Positions 7,588-14,531 of a DNA stretch of 64,000 nucleotides are shown here, one piece after another. The notes beneath the pieces are model-generated. The model had not been told where the DNA came from and ran no database searches. It saw only the letters and a list, made by a program, of their open reading frames with translations. Position 1 is the stretch's first letter. Every line of letters starts with the position of its first letter. The translations under genes were made by a program, and so were the position numbers. Origin of the DNA: Parabacteroides timonensis (GTDB taxonomy: Bacteria > Bacteroidota > Bacteroidia > Bacteroidales > Tannerellaceae); NCBI RefSeq assembly GCF_900128505.1, contig NZ_LT669940.1, positions 1,482,764 to 1,546,763 on the forward strand, read 5' to 3'.

Positions 7588-8589
7588 TTATTTTTTTTTA
7601 TTCGTTGTAAGCTTATTTGAAATACCGTTGTAGATATCACGTCGTTTGGCTTCTTTTATCAATGCAGGAGTGACATCGTAACCGGTAATTATTTTTTCTA
7701 TCTGATCTCCCAGGCTATATACTGCTGTCGAATTAACGGTTATGACTCTGTGCAAAGGTATATCCAACAACACAAGCAACTCCATCGGGCAGGGAACTGT
7801 CAGGATTTTTGCAGAAGGGAAATAAGCAGCATAATCTGTTGTTTCTGCCGGATGAACTTTTATCAATGCATTCGATTCATCATAACCTGACAGCAACCGA
7901 CGATAGACTTCTATTTTATCTGATTCTGAAAAATTATTTTCCGAATATTCACTGAACGGTTGAGTCAATAAAAGGGTATCACAACCATCAAATAATTTTA
8001 AATCGATCCCCTGAGGTAAAAACACATTTACTATTTCTTTTTTCTGATCAGGATTCTTTTGTTGCCATAAGGCATGTAAGTCGATGAGTTTTACTTTTTT
8101 CAAAATGATATCCGGAATAGGTAAAATACCGGTCAAATAAATACATTCAACATTATCGGCTAATCCCAACTGGGGGTATGTATTCCCCCATACCCATCTG
8201 CGCCGTAAAATCTTTTCTCTTTTAAAATTTTGAAATTCAGGAAGCAAAACAGATTCATAAGAAGCAGTTCCGTCTTCCAGATAAAAAATATGTTTAAAGA
8301 ACCTCAAAAATGAATTAGAGAAAATAATCCATCCCCCTAAATAAACCGGAATATTACGATTACGTAAAGCATACCAATAAACAAGTAACAATGATCCATA
8401 ACATTTTTTTCGATTTTTGTCATCTAAGATTTTTGCACCCGGTACACAACGAACAACAGACAAAGGGAATCCTCCATGAAAAAGAAACAAAGTATCCTCA
8501 ATCCGGTAAGGTTCTAACAGGTAATACTGCAATAATGTATACGGAGTAGGCAAATAAGCGATTGCCTTATATTTTCTGAATAGTTTCAT
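7588..8589 (-). CDS. GT52-type sialyltransferase-like protein
   Basis: This 333-residue protein resembles the GT52 lipooligosaccharide sialyltransferases and the related polysialyltransferases. Visible landmarks are FYLEDGTASYESV (about residues 96-108), ALIKVHPAETTDY with the HP motif (about 240), and HRVITVNSTAVYSLGD (about 284-299), matching the conserved HP and S/T-rich CMP-binding motifs of that superfamily. It would transfer sialic acid from CMP-sialic acid to galactose. The CMP-acylneuraminate synthetase gene two positions upstream supports this. Spacing to the upstream gene is 2 bases. The call is from motifs and context; another GT-B transferase using a CMP- or other activated sugar is possible. 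Confidence 0.65.
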   Translation of the reverse strand: MKLFRKYKAIAYLPTPYTLLQYYLLEPYRIEDTLFLFHGGFPLSVVRCVPGAKILDDKNRKKCYGSLLLVYWYALRNRNIPVYLGGWIIFSNSFLRFFKHIFYLEDGTASYESVLLPEFQNFKREKILRRRWVWGNTYPQLGLADNVECIYLTGILPIPDIILKKVKLIDLHALWQQKNPDQKKEIVNVFLPQGIDLKLFDGCDTLLLTQPFSEYSENNFSESDKIEVYRRLLSGYDESNALIKVHPAETTDYAAYFPSAKILTVPCPMELLVLLDIPLHRVITVNSTAVYSLGDQIEKIITGYDVTPALIKEAKRRDIYNGISNKLTTNKKK

Positions 8590-8591
8590 TT

Positions 8592-9734
8592 TTATAAATT
8601 TCCAATAATTTTATCAGGATCAGAAATACTCTTATCATACTTAAAGAAAAACAGATGAGGGCCAAAATAATATCTGTCATTCTTTATTAATCCGGATTTA
8701 AATAAATCATTTATTTTCATCTTTCTAAAATCATCATAGCATTTGCCTAATGATATAGATTTCTTATCAAATTCACGAATATCAGCAAACTTCATATGAA
8801 ACCAATAAAATCCACCATGCACTATTTTAGAATTACAATGAAACGTTTCAATTATACGATAAACTGTATAAACCGGATTCCATCTTATAGTATCCGATTG
8901 ATCAGACTCCTTAGGTGATTGATAAGCAGGTGTATAAAAACTTTTATCAGAAACTGTAAAAACAAAAAGGTCTCCACATCCATTAAAAACTAAAGGATGT
9001 GTACTTCCTTCTATAAAAACAGGAATACCCCATTCTTCACCATCCCTATACAAGTTTATACCGGACAGAGAAACCGATAATTTAGTCTTATACACCAATC
9101 TATATAAATAAGAACTATAAAATTCCATCATATTTCCGTTTACAGGAAACTTATCTATTATTTTAACTACCCAATAAATGTGGCTATGCAATCTATAAAA
9201 AAAACGGATAAAATAATAAGCCATACATTCTATTAAAGAGTATTCATAGACACCAATACCCCTGTACGCATCACATAACTTCGATAAACGATCAGTAAAG
9301 TAAATCTGATCCGCATCCATCTTAACGACATACTTATATGTAGTCTTTGATAATGCATAATTGCTATAATTACTAAATAAATGAATTGAATCTTTCGGTA
9401 AAGAATATGCATACCAAAATTCTTCTTCTGACAAAAAATCAAAATATACTTTAGGAGCATAAAAAAAAACTTTTATCTTATCCGGATACTGTTGTTGTTT
9501 TTGTTCAATGATAGTGGCAGTTTCGTCAATCGATTCCTGATAGCAAATAATTAATTCATCCAAAGCCTCGATACAGGAATCAATACTTAGTGCTAACCAA
9601 CGCCCCCCATTTCTCACCCGCATCAAACCACTGACTCCTACTGGCCGTTCTCTTTTTAGTTCAGACAAATCAACCTGAAACTCTGAAGGATTATAATTCC
9701 CTTGACTACATAAAGGACATGAGCATGTTTGCAT
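8592..9734 (-). CDS. GT-A (GT2-like) glycosyltransferase
   Basis: This is a 380-residue protein with a GT-A type core. VSGLMRVRNGGRWLALSIDSC opens the nucleotide-binding fold (about residues 33-53), and KYVVKMDADQIYF carries the DxD metal/donor motif (about residue 140). The N-terminus has an unusual cysteine cluster, CSCPLC, within the first ten residues, which could bind a metal. Several aromatic stretches in the second half are consistent with membrane association, but there is no clear transmembrane helix. It lies 8 bases after the CMP-sialate synthetase gene and 2 bases before the sialyltransferase-like gene. Donor and linkage cannot be predicted. Confidence 0.75.
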   Translation of the reverse strand: MQTCSCPLCSQGNYNPSEFQVDLSELKRERPVGVSGLMRVRNGGRWLALSIDSCIEALDELIICYQESIDETATIIEQKQQQYPDKIKVFFYAPKVYFDFLSEEEFWYAYSLPKDSIHLFSNYSNYALSKTTYKYVVKMDADQIYFTDRLSKLCDAYRGIGVYEYSLIECMAYYFIRFFYRLHSHIYWVVKIIDKFPVNGNMMEFYSSYLYRLVYKTKLSVSLSGINLYRDGEEWGIPVFIEGSTHPLVFNGCGDLFVFTVSDKSFYTPAYQSPKESDQSDTIRWNPVYTVYRIIETFHCNSKIVHGGFYWFHMKFADIREFDKKSISLGKCYDDFRKMKINDLFKSGLIKNDRYYFGPHLFFFKYDKSISDPDKIIGNL

Positions 9735-9742
9735 TTCTTCTC

Positions 9743-10411
9743 CTATTGATATTTATACATATAATATTCCACCAGATCAAAATCTTCTTGCGTATCGATA
9801 TCCAAAGATCCGAACGGGTGGTCGACAATCAACGAATACAAGGAATCTCCGCGAATACGTCCGTTCAGTATCAAATCACGATGGCTGATATATAAAAGAC
9901 CGTCTTCAAAATAAAGGGGTTCCATATCCTGGCTGCGCTGGCCGAAAACAAAATTCCAGGGAACAAACTTCCCATCCACCAAACGACCTAATTTCCTTAC
10001 CAGGGGAGTAACGGCAAACAAGCTGTCATATTTACCGGTCTCTATCACCTGCAACGCTTCCTTCATCATCCCGTCCGGACGAAGCGGATTGGTGGCTTGT
10101 AATAAAATCATATAATCGAACTCCTTTCCTGCCGAAAGGAGTTCGATGGCAGCATGCTGCAAAGCCGAATCGGTAGTAGACAGATCTCCGGATAATTCAG
10201 CCGGACGCTCTATCACTCCTGCCCCATACTCGCGGGCCACCGCTGCTATCTCTTCACTGTCGGTCGACACATAAATTTCAGTATCCGGCAAAACACGCCG
10301 GGAATAGAGGATGGAGTGAGCCAACAAAGGCTTTCCGCATAACGGGTACAAATTTTTACCCGGGAAACGCTTCGATCCGCCGCGTGCCGGAATCAACATT
10401 ACGTATTTCAT
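9743..10411 (-). CDS. neuA: CMP-N-acylneuraminate cytidylyltransferase
   Basis: This is a 222-residue protein of normal length for the NeuA/PseF family. It opens with the nucleotide-binding signature MLIPARGGSKRFPGKN and continues with KPLLAHSI, STDSEEIAAVA, LLQATNPLRP and LDIDTQEDFDLVE, all typical. The enzyme activates a nonulosonic acid (Neu5Ac, or a legionaminic/pseudaminic relative) with CTP. It is the first gene of the block that includes the sialyltransferase-like gene. No sialic acid synthase (NeuB) or epimerase gene is in the window, so the sugar must come from genes elsewhere or from salvage. Which nonulosonate is used cannot be told from sequence. Confidence 0.88.
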   Translation of the reverse strand: MKYVMLIPARGGSKRFPGKNLYPLCGKPLLAHSILYSRRVLPDTEIYVSTDSEEIAAVAREYGAGVIERPAELSGDLSTTDSALQHAAIELLSAGKEFDYMILLQATNPLRPDGMMKEALQVIETGKYDSLFAVTPLVRKLGRLVDGKFVPWNFVFGQRSQDMEPLYFEDGLLYISHRDLILNGRIRGDSLYSLIVDHPFGSLDIDTQEDFDLVEYYMYKYQ

Positions 10412-10911
10412 CTGATTTGAATTAAAATAATCTGTTTACTGGCAAACAGATTCATTTTTGTATTACAGGATTATAAACTCCAATACCGAAGCTGGCTATT
10501 CATTGCAGTGCAAAGCATATAAACCTCCGGCAATTTATTGATTTAACTTATATCGATTGATTTATAGTTGTTATTTTGTTGGGTAAAGGTTTTGGCAGTT
10601 TCACTATTTATCAGTTTTGAGTTATCTTTCTTTACAAGGCAACGCCTTGTGCCGCAGGCTTTATTTTGCCGTCGGTTTTAACCGACGGATATAAAAGACA
10701 GGAGGCAAAGCCTCTTCCTCTGTGGGCTTAAGCCCCTTTAAAGCAGGGACTACCATTATATGTCAAAGGGGTTAAAACCCACAGAGGAATCCGGCAAAGC
10801 CGGAGCATTTAGATATCCGTTTGCTGAAGCAAACAGCAAAAGAGAGCCTGCGGCATGAGGCGAGCCTCATAAAAGACTCCAATATTGCTCCTACTTGAAG
10901 CTCACCTTTTT
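10412..10911. other. Intergenic region rich in small hairpins
   Basis: No gene is seen. A hairpin (AATCTGTTT at 10429-10437, AAACAGATT at 10444-10452) precedes neuA. The right half, 10634-10870, is a string of mini-palindromes annotated separately. No exact promoter match for neuA was found. Confidence 0.5.
10634..10870. repeat. Cluster of seven mini-palindromes
   Basis: Short perfect or near-perfect hairpins occur in a row. They are ACAAGGC-AAC-GCCTTGT (10634-10650), a 20-bp palindrome at 10669-10688, GAGGC-AAA-GCCTC (10702-10714), a long imperfect stem joining 10717-10741 to 10764-10786 (CCTCTGTGGG with CCCACAGAGG), TCCGGC-AAA-GCCGGA (10790-10804), TTTGCT-GA-AGCAAA (10820-10833) and ATGAGGC-GA-GCCTCAT (10855-10870). 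Most have a GGC/GCC core with a 2-3 base purine-rich loop. Confidence 0.8.
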
Positions 10912-11883
10912 TTATAACATCTCTATCTCTTCTGCCGGCAATCCTGTACATTTTGCTATATCGGCTGCTCCCATTCCCATACGTTTCATGTTGGTCGCCG
11001 CTTGGCGTAGAGCTTCGAGCTTTCTGACTTCCCCTTTAGCAAGACCTTCAGCTTTCCCTTCAGCAAGACCTTCAGCTTTCCCTTCGGCAAGTCCTTCCAT
11101 GCGGCCTTCCCATTTGGCAGTGTCGAGGACGTCGTTCTGGATCATGATTGTGTCCAGATGTTTATCGTAGGCATGACGTTCCTGGGTTGACATGGAGTAA
11201 TATTTCAGTTTCTCTCGCGCTTCACGAAGGCCGGGCGCCGTCGTGTCGGGACGGATCGTACCGTCCTTCAGGTACGTGATCCATTCGTCGAGCGGCGTGG
11301 TGGCCACTTTGTCGAACTCGTTCACGCGAACCAGAATGTATTCAGGAAAGATCTCTGCCGGCAGGCGGGTAACGATGGCGTCGCGATCGCGAGTGTTAAT
11401 ACGCAAACGGTCGCCGGTATGCACGCCGATGAAATGGTTCTGGCCGTGATAGATATAGTCTGTTCCCACACCCAGATCAAAATAAAGGATACTGATGGAG
11501 TAGACTTTCTTTACATTCTGATAGCCTTCACCCAGCGAGATATGCTCGGTGATAGCTTTAGCTACACCGTATAGGATACGTTCGAGATAATGCACTTCGC
11601 GGGTGTTCTGGATCTCGACGATGATAATTTCGCCTTTACTGTTCAACGCCTTGATATCGACACGATTGAACTTGTCGTCGGCACTCTCCTGATTGCCTTC
11701 GCTTTCGAGAATTTCGAGGATCTTCACCTCTTCCCGCAACATAACGGTCAGGAAACCGTTGAGCACACCGAAGTTAGCCTTCTGGCGCAATAAACGCTTT
11801 ATGGCCCAATCAAATCGAATATATCGATCTTGCAGCTCTTGTTTTTCATTTTCTGCCATGATTTTTGGATCTAATTTTTTCAT
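10912..11883 (-). CDS. Rpn-family PD-(D/E)XK nuclease / putative transposase
   Basis: This is a 323-residue protein of the recombination-promoting nuclease family common in Bacteroidetes. The nuclease core is at about residues 15-130 (RYIRFDWAIKRLLRQKANFGVLNGF; then RVDIKALNSKGEIIIVEIQ, which supplies the D...ExQ catalytic residues). The C-terminal tail has tandem EGLAEGKA repeats encoded by 24-bp DNA repeats, a feature of this family, then LRQAATNMKRMGMGAADIAKCTGLPAEEI. Members cut DNA and stimulate RecA-independent recombination; whether this copy is active is unknown. It sits alone beside the mini-palindrome cluster, which might be its substrate or product (speculation). Confidence 0.88.
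   Translation of the reverse strand: MKKLDPKIMAENEKQELQDRYIRFDWAIKRLLRQKANFGVLNGFLTVMLREEVKILEILESEGNQESADDKFNRVDIKALNSKGEIIIVEIQNTREVHYLERILYGVAKAITEHISLGEGYQNVKKVYSISILYFDLGVGTDYIYHGQNHFIGVHTGDRLRINTRDRDAIVTRLPAEIFPEYILVRVNEFDKVATTPLDEWITYLKDGTIRPDTTAPGLREAREKLKYYSMSTQERHAYDKHLDTIMIQNDVLDTAKWEGRMEGLAEGKAEGLAEGKAEGLAKGEVRKLEALRQAATNMKRMGMGAADIAKCTGLPAEEIEML
11038..11085. repeat. Two identical 24-bp repeats inside the Rpn gene
   Basis: The units 11038-11061 and 11062-11085 are identical and in frame, and a degenerate third starts at 11086. They encode the EGLAEGKA repeat of the nuclease tail. Copy number could vary by slippage without breaking the frame. Confidence 0.85.
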
Positions 11884-11913
11884 AATTAAGTGTTTTATGT
11901 GTTACGCAATTCG

Positions 11914-11921
11914 CAAATATA
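11914..11921 (-). promoter_or_regulatory. Candidate promoter -7 box for the Rpn nuclease gene
   Basis: The minus strand reads TATATTTG, an exact TAnnTTTG match, 30 bases upstream of the ATG at 11883. No TTTG is present at about -33. Confidence 0.45.
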
Positions 11922-12000
11922 CATATATTAATGGATGAACAGGCACAGTTAGTTCAATATTTTCTACGTTCGATTGTAATCTTTCGGATTCCTAATCTTC

Positions 12001-12243
12001 TCAAGGTTCTCCCAAAAAACGAAATATCTGCGCAGTCTGCAGCGGGGTAAACTTTCGTTGTCCTTTGCGCCAACCGGCTTCCTCAAGGGCGGCTGTCAGG
12101 CCGGCGTTGAAGGCGATCCAGCGTTTGATCGCTTTGGCTGCCGAATCGGGCTGCAAGGTCGGATTATATAACAATCCTAATTCAGTAACTCCATAGCTTC
12201 GTATCGGCACATGTGTTTCCGACTGTTCTGTTTCCTTATTCAT
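12001..12243 (-). CDS. DUF4248 family small protein
   Basis: This 80-residue protein matches what I know of the DUF4248 family: RSYGVTELGLLYNP near the start, then AAKAIKRWIAFNAGLTAALEEAGWRKGQRKFTPLQTAQIFRFLGEP. This layout suggests a helix-turn-helix-like DNA-binding fold, but the function is not known. In Bacteroidales these genes are typically found divergent from HU-like DNA-binding protein genes near capsule loci, as here. The intergenic region shared with the HU-like gene contains an array of 10-bp repeats, so it may regulate that divergent unit (inference). Confidence 0.75.
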   Translation of the reverse strand: MNKETEQSETHVPIRSYGVTELGLLYNPTLQPDSAAKAIKRWIAFNAGLTAALEEAGWRKGQRKFTPLQTAQIFRFLGEP

Positions 12244-12340
12244 AACGCATTCTTTTTGATTGATTTATGCATTAAATTTACAAAATATCCTGCAATAAAA
12301 CAAGCTCTAACCACTTATTTTTCAATGAATACAAAACAAT

Positions 12341-12400
12341 ATCCGGACTTATCGGTACTTATCCGTCAATAACCGTACAGAACCGGAATTAACCGGAAAC
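12341..12400. repeat. Six 10-bp helically phased repeats
   Basis: Six consecutive decamers start at 12341, 12351, 12361, 12371, 12381 and 12391: ATCCGGACTT, ATCGGTACTT, ATCCGTCAAT, AACCGTACAG, AACCGGAATT, AACCGGAAAC. The core is A(T/A)CCG. The exact 10-bp period puts every core on the same face of the helix. The array ends 18 bases before the -7 box of the HU-like gene, so an activator or nucleoprotein-binding site is plausible. Confidence 0.8.
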
Positions 12401-12418
12401 GCCCCTTCCCTCCTGTCG

Positions 12419-12426
12419 TATCTTTG
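12419..12426 (+). promoter_or_regulatory. Promoter -7 box for the HU-like gene
   Basis: TATCTTTG is an exact TAnnTTTG match 59 bases upstream of the ATG at 12485. No TTTG lies at the -33 position. The phased repeats occupy that place, which suggests an activator-dependent promoter. Confidence 0.55.
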
Positions 12427-12484
12427 ACATGTTATCGATAACCAACAAATAATTTTCAATTATCAACTTTCAATTATTAAAATT

Positions 12485-12940
12485 ATGGCTCTGAATTTCC
12501 ATCTAGTAAAACGTCCCGACATGCGTAAAGACGCTGCCGAAGGTTCCGAACTGTATTATGCACAGGTTCGCGCTTTGAAAAAAGTCAGTTTCGAAAAACT
12601 CTGCAGCATGATCGCCATGCGAAGCACCGCGTTTATCGGTGATGTCATGCTCGTTATCGAAGATTTGCTTTCCGTCATGCAGGAACGCCTTGAAGAAGGC
12701 GATATCATCTGTATGGGGCGCCTGGGCAATTTCCGCATGGTGGCGGGAAGCAAAGGAGTACCGGTAAAAAAGGATTTCGATACCTCTCTCTTCAACGATG
12801 CGCGCATCGTATATGTTTCGGGCACTATGCTGGCCGATATCAAGAAAAATGCCAAGTTCGAAGAATTGAAACCGATCAAAGATCCCGACGCAAAAACCGA
12901 AGGTGGTAGCGGAGAAGATGATCGTCCTGTAATAGAATAG
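12485..12940 (+). CDS. HU-like (HU-HIG type) DNA-binding protein
   Basis: This 151-residue protein belongs to the HU/IHF-related family with extended tail that is frequent in Bacteroidetes capsule loci. The HU-like core covers residues about 1-125 (KKVSFEKLCSMIAMRSTAFIGDVMLVIEDLL; then LEEGDIICMGRLGNFRMVAGSKGV, equivalent to the HU beta-arm start). It ends in an acidic, disordered tail (TEGGSGEDDRPVIE). It likely binds and bends DNA; a local regulatory role is inferred. It starts a plus-strand unit with the glucosaminidase gene 2 bases downstream. It runs against the surrounding minus-strand glycan genes, so it is an inserted or independent module. Confidence 0.85.
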   Translation: MALNFHLVKRPDMRKDAAEGSELYYAQVRALKKVSFEKLCSMIAMRSTAFIGDVMLVIEDLLSVMQERLEEGDIICMGRLGNFRMVAGSKGVPVKKDFDTSLFNDARIVYVSGTMLADIKKNAKFEELKPIKDPDAKTEGGSGEDDRPVIE

Positions 12941-12942
12941 AT

Positions 12943-13389
12943 ATGAACAAGCAAGCATTCTTTAAAAAGTTCCTTCCGGCGGCAAAAGCTGCCGGGGAAC
13001 ATTTCAAACTGAATCCGCAGATGATCCTCGCACAAGCTGCCGTTGAAAGCGGCTGGGGTGAAAGTGTTCTCTGCACAGTGTACAACAATTATTTCGGCCT
13101 TACCGGTTACGGGCAACCCACCCTCTACTGGAAAGGGGCGAAAACACTCAAAGCGGAAGACGGTGGTATTTCTCACCTTCAATTTCGTATCTATGAATCT
13201 GTTGAACAAAGTTTCTTCGATTTTGCACGCTTGATCCGTTTTGTCTATCCGACTGCCGCAACTGTCAGTTATTATCCCGAGGCTTATGCCAAAGAGATCG
13301 CTTACAGCCGTTACATCAGCGAAGCGAACGGCGACAACCGCGAAGCTTACCGGCAGATGCTCATTAAAATCTGTCAGTATATCAAATAA
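12943..13389 (+). CDS. Glucosaminidase-domain (FlgJ/LytG-like) muralytic enzyme
   Basis: This 148-residue protein is essentially one glucosaminidase domain. AAGEHFKLNPQMILAQAAVESGWGES carries the catalytic glutamate (in AVESGWGES), NNYFGLTGYG is the conserved substrate-binding segment, and YSRYISEANGDNREAYRQML is near the C-terminus. Such enzymes cut peptidoglycan glycan strands. There is no signal peptide, which is typical of phage-type lysins that need another export route. The gene follows the HU-like gene by 2 bases and precedes a small membrane protein gene, giving a DNA-binding/lysin/holin-like order. In other Bacteroidales loci an N-acetylmuramoyl-L-alanine amidase often takes this place. 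Confidence 0.85.
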   Translation: MNKQAFFKKFLPAAKAAGEHFKLNPQMILAQAAVESGWGESVLCTVYNNYFGLTGYGQPTLYWKGAKTLKAEDGGISHLQFRIYESVEQSFFDFARLIRFVYPTAATVSYYPEAYAKEIAYSRYISEANGDNREAYRQMLIKICQYIK

Positions 13390-13415
13390 TATTGGCACAT
13401 TAAACAATTATCCCT

Positions 13416-13682
13416 ATGAAATATCTTGAAATAATTCTCAACTTCCTGACAACGATTGCCCGTTTGTTTTTTCGGGGCAAAAGGAAACATAAACCTGATC
13501 AGCCTGTGGCTGACGATCCTGGCAATTCTGGCATTGATCCTCCGCAACACCGAAGTGGCACTGGCGGCTATCGGAGCGATACTATCGATCTCCCGAAGAA
13601 CACCCCCTCACCCGAAAACATGATGGGATGGGCGTTGATCGTTTGTGCATTGAGCGGGTATCTGATGAAACTGTTAAACTAA
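13416..13682 (+). CDS. Small membrane protein, reading frame probably disrupted
   Basis: The open frame gives 88 residues starting MKYLEIILNFLTTIARLFF and ending in a hydrophobic MMGWALIVCALSGYLMKLLN, but the middle is polar and looks like non-coding translation. In the +1 frame, open from 13450 to the TGA at 13621-13623, the same DNA reads NLISLWLTILAILALILRN then TEVALAAIGAILSI, a clear pair of membrane segments. Removing one A from the AAAA run at 13479-13482 would join the first 20 residues to this frame. The TGA overlaps an ATG at 13620. The DNA may hold a frameshifted gene or two overlapping small membrane genes. A holin-like partner of the upstream lysin is possible. Confidence 0.5.
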   Translation: MKYLEIILNFLTTIARLFFRGKRKHKPDQPVADDPGNSGIDPPQHRSGTGGYRSDTIDLPKNTPSPENMMGWALIVCALSGYLMKLLN

Positions 13683-13719
13683 TCATTCTGAGGATGGCGT
13701 GTCAAAATTCCGTTTTGTC

Positions 13720-13740
13720 ATGGCGGACTTGACCCGCCAT
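13720..13740. terminator. Hairpin between convergent genes
   Basis: ATGGCGG (13720-13726) pairs with CCGCCAT (13734-13740) around a 7-base loop, between the converging small membrane gene and GT25 gene. It lacks a strong T-run on either side, so it is a moderate terminator candidate. Confidence 0.45.
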
Positions 13741-13760
13741 CCCATACTAAACACGGATTA

Positions 13761-14522
13761 TCAGAGATGCATACTTTTAATTATCCCGATTCTTTTTTTT
13801 ATCAGATAATTTATTCTATTATAAGCCAAACGACATTCAATCCGGGAATGAGGAAAAATCCTTTTCTTACTCTTACGCTGTTCTTCCATAATAGAAGATT
13901 TCAATTTATCCCTTTGTTGTACGACTACAGATGGATATAAAGAATAAATATCGACACCCCAGCCTCGGAAAAGGAACCAGTCATCTGCTACCCAATAAAT
14001 AGATCCTTTTGGCAACAACAGACGGGCCGCATTTTTATTAATCAAATACCCAGTAGCAAACAGAGCACTATATATATTGCATACGCTATACTTCTCACAG
14101 AATATTTTTTTCTCACCAGTATATTCAAAAGATGCATGTAATAGTAAAATTCGAGGGATAGAACTGTTCATCAAATCATGTACAGACTTCATAAATTGTT
14201 CTGTTATTTCGCTATCGACAAAATGGGCATCATCTTCCAGGATGAGAGCATAGTTAAGATCTGTCTCCAGTAAATGTTTATAACACATTTGATGGCTCAA
14301 TACACAACCTATTTCACCCGGCAACAATGCACGTCCGTAATATCGGGTATATTTCTTACAATCAAATAAATTATTTTTTTCTTTATCTGATAATTCTTTC
14401 CCATAAACGGCCTCGATCATTTCAATATCCAGACAGGGAAATTGCCCCGTTTCTTTCAATATACTTTCCCTCCGGTCCAGGTCTTTTGGCAAATTGATCA
14501 CATACGTCTTTAAACGATCCAT
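13761..14522 (-). CDS. GT25 family glycosyltransferase (LgtB/LOS-type)
   Basis: This 253-residue protein has the GT25 pattern: TYVINLPKDLDRRESI at the N-terminus, GEIGCVLSHQMCYKHLLE (about residues 79-96), ALILEDDAHFVDSEI with the acidic EDD motif (about 104-118), and later AARLLLPKGSIYWVADDWF. GT25 members in lipooligosaccharide loci are commonly galactosyltransferases that build LacNAc-type acceptors. That would supply an acceptor for the fucosyl- and sialyltransferases nearby, but donor and linkage are inferred. It is the last gene of the block that starts at the WecA-like gene, 9 bases after the ABC transporter. Confidence 0.85.
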   Translation of the reverse strand: MDRLKTYVINLPKDLDRRESILKETGQFPCLDIEMIEAVYGKELSDKEKNNLFDCKKYTRYYGRALLPGEIGCVLSHQMCYKHLLETDLNYALILEDDAHFVDSEITEQFMKSVHDLMNSSIPRILLLHASFEYTGEKKIFCEKYSVCNIYSALFATGYLINKNAARLLLPKGSIYWVADDWFLFRGWGVDIYSLYPSVVVQQRDKLKSSIMEEQRKSKKRIFPHSRIECRLAYNRINYLIKKRIGIIKSMHL

Positions 14523-14531
14523 CTTTCGTAT

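Noticed and set aside
7584..7640. Longer start for the alpha-1,2-fucosyltransferase
   Set aside because: It would overlap the upstream gene by 53 bases. ATG 7583 gives the standard GT11 N-terminus with a 4-base gap.
10912..11883. Complete insertion sequence around the Rpn gene
   Set aside because: No terminal inverted repeats or target-site duplication were found flanking the gene; only the mini-palindromes on one side.
12556..13407. Long minus-strand frame opposite the HU-like and lysin genes
   Set aside because: It is antisense to two well-supported genes and its translation has no domain features.
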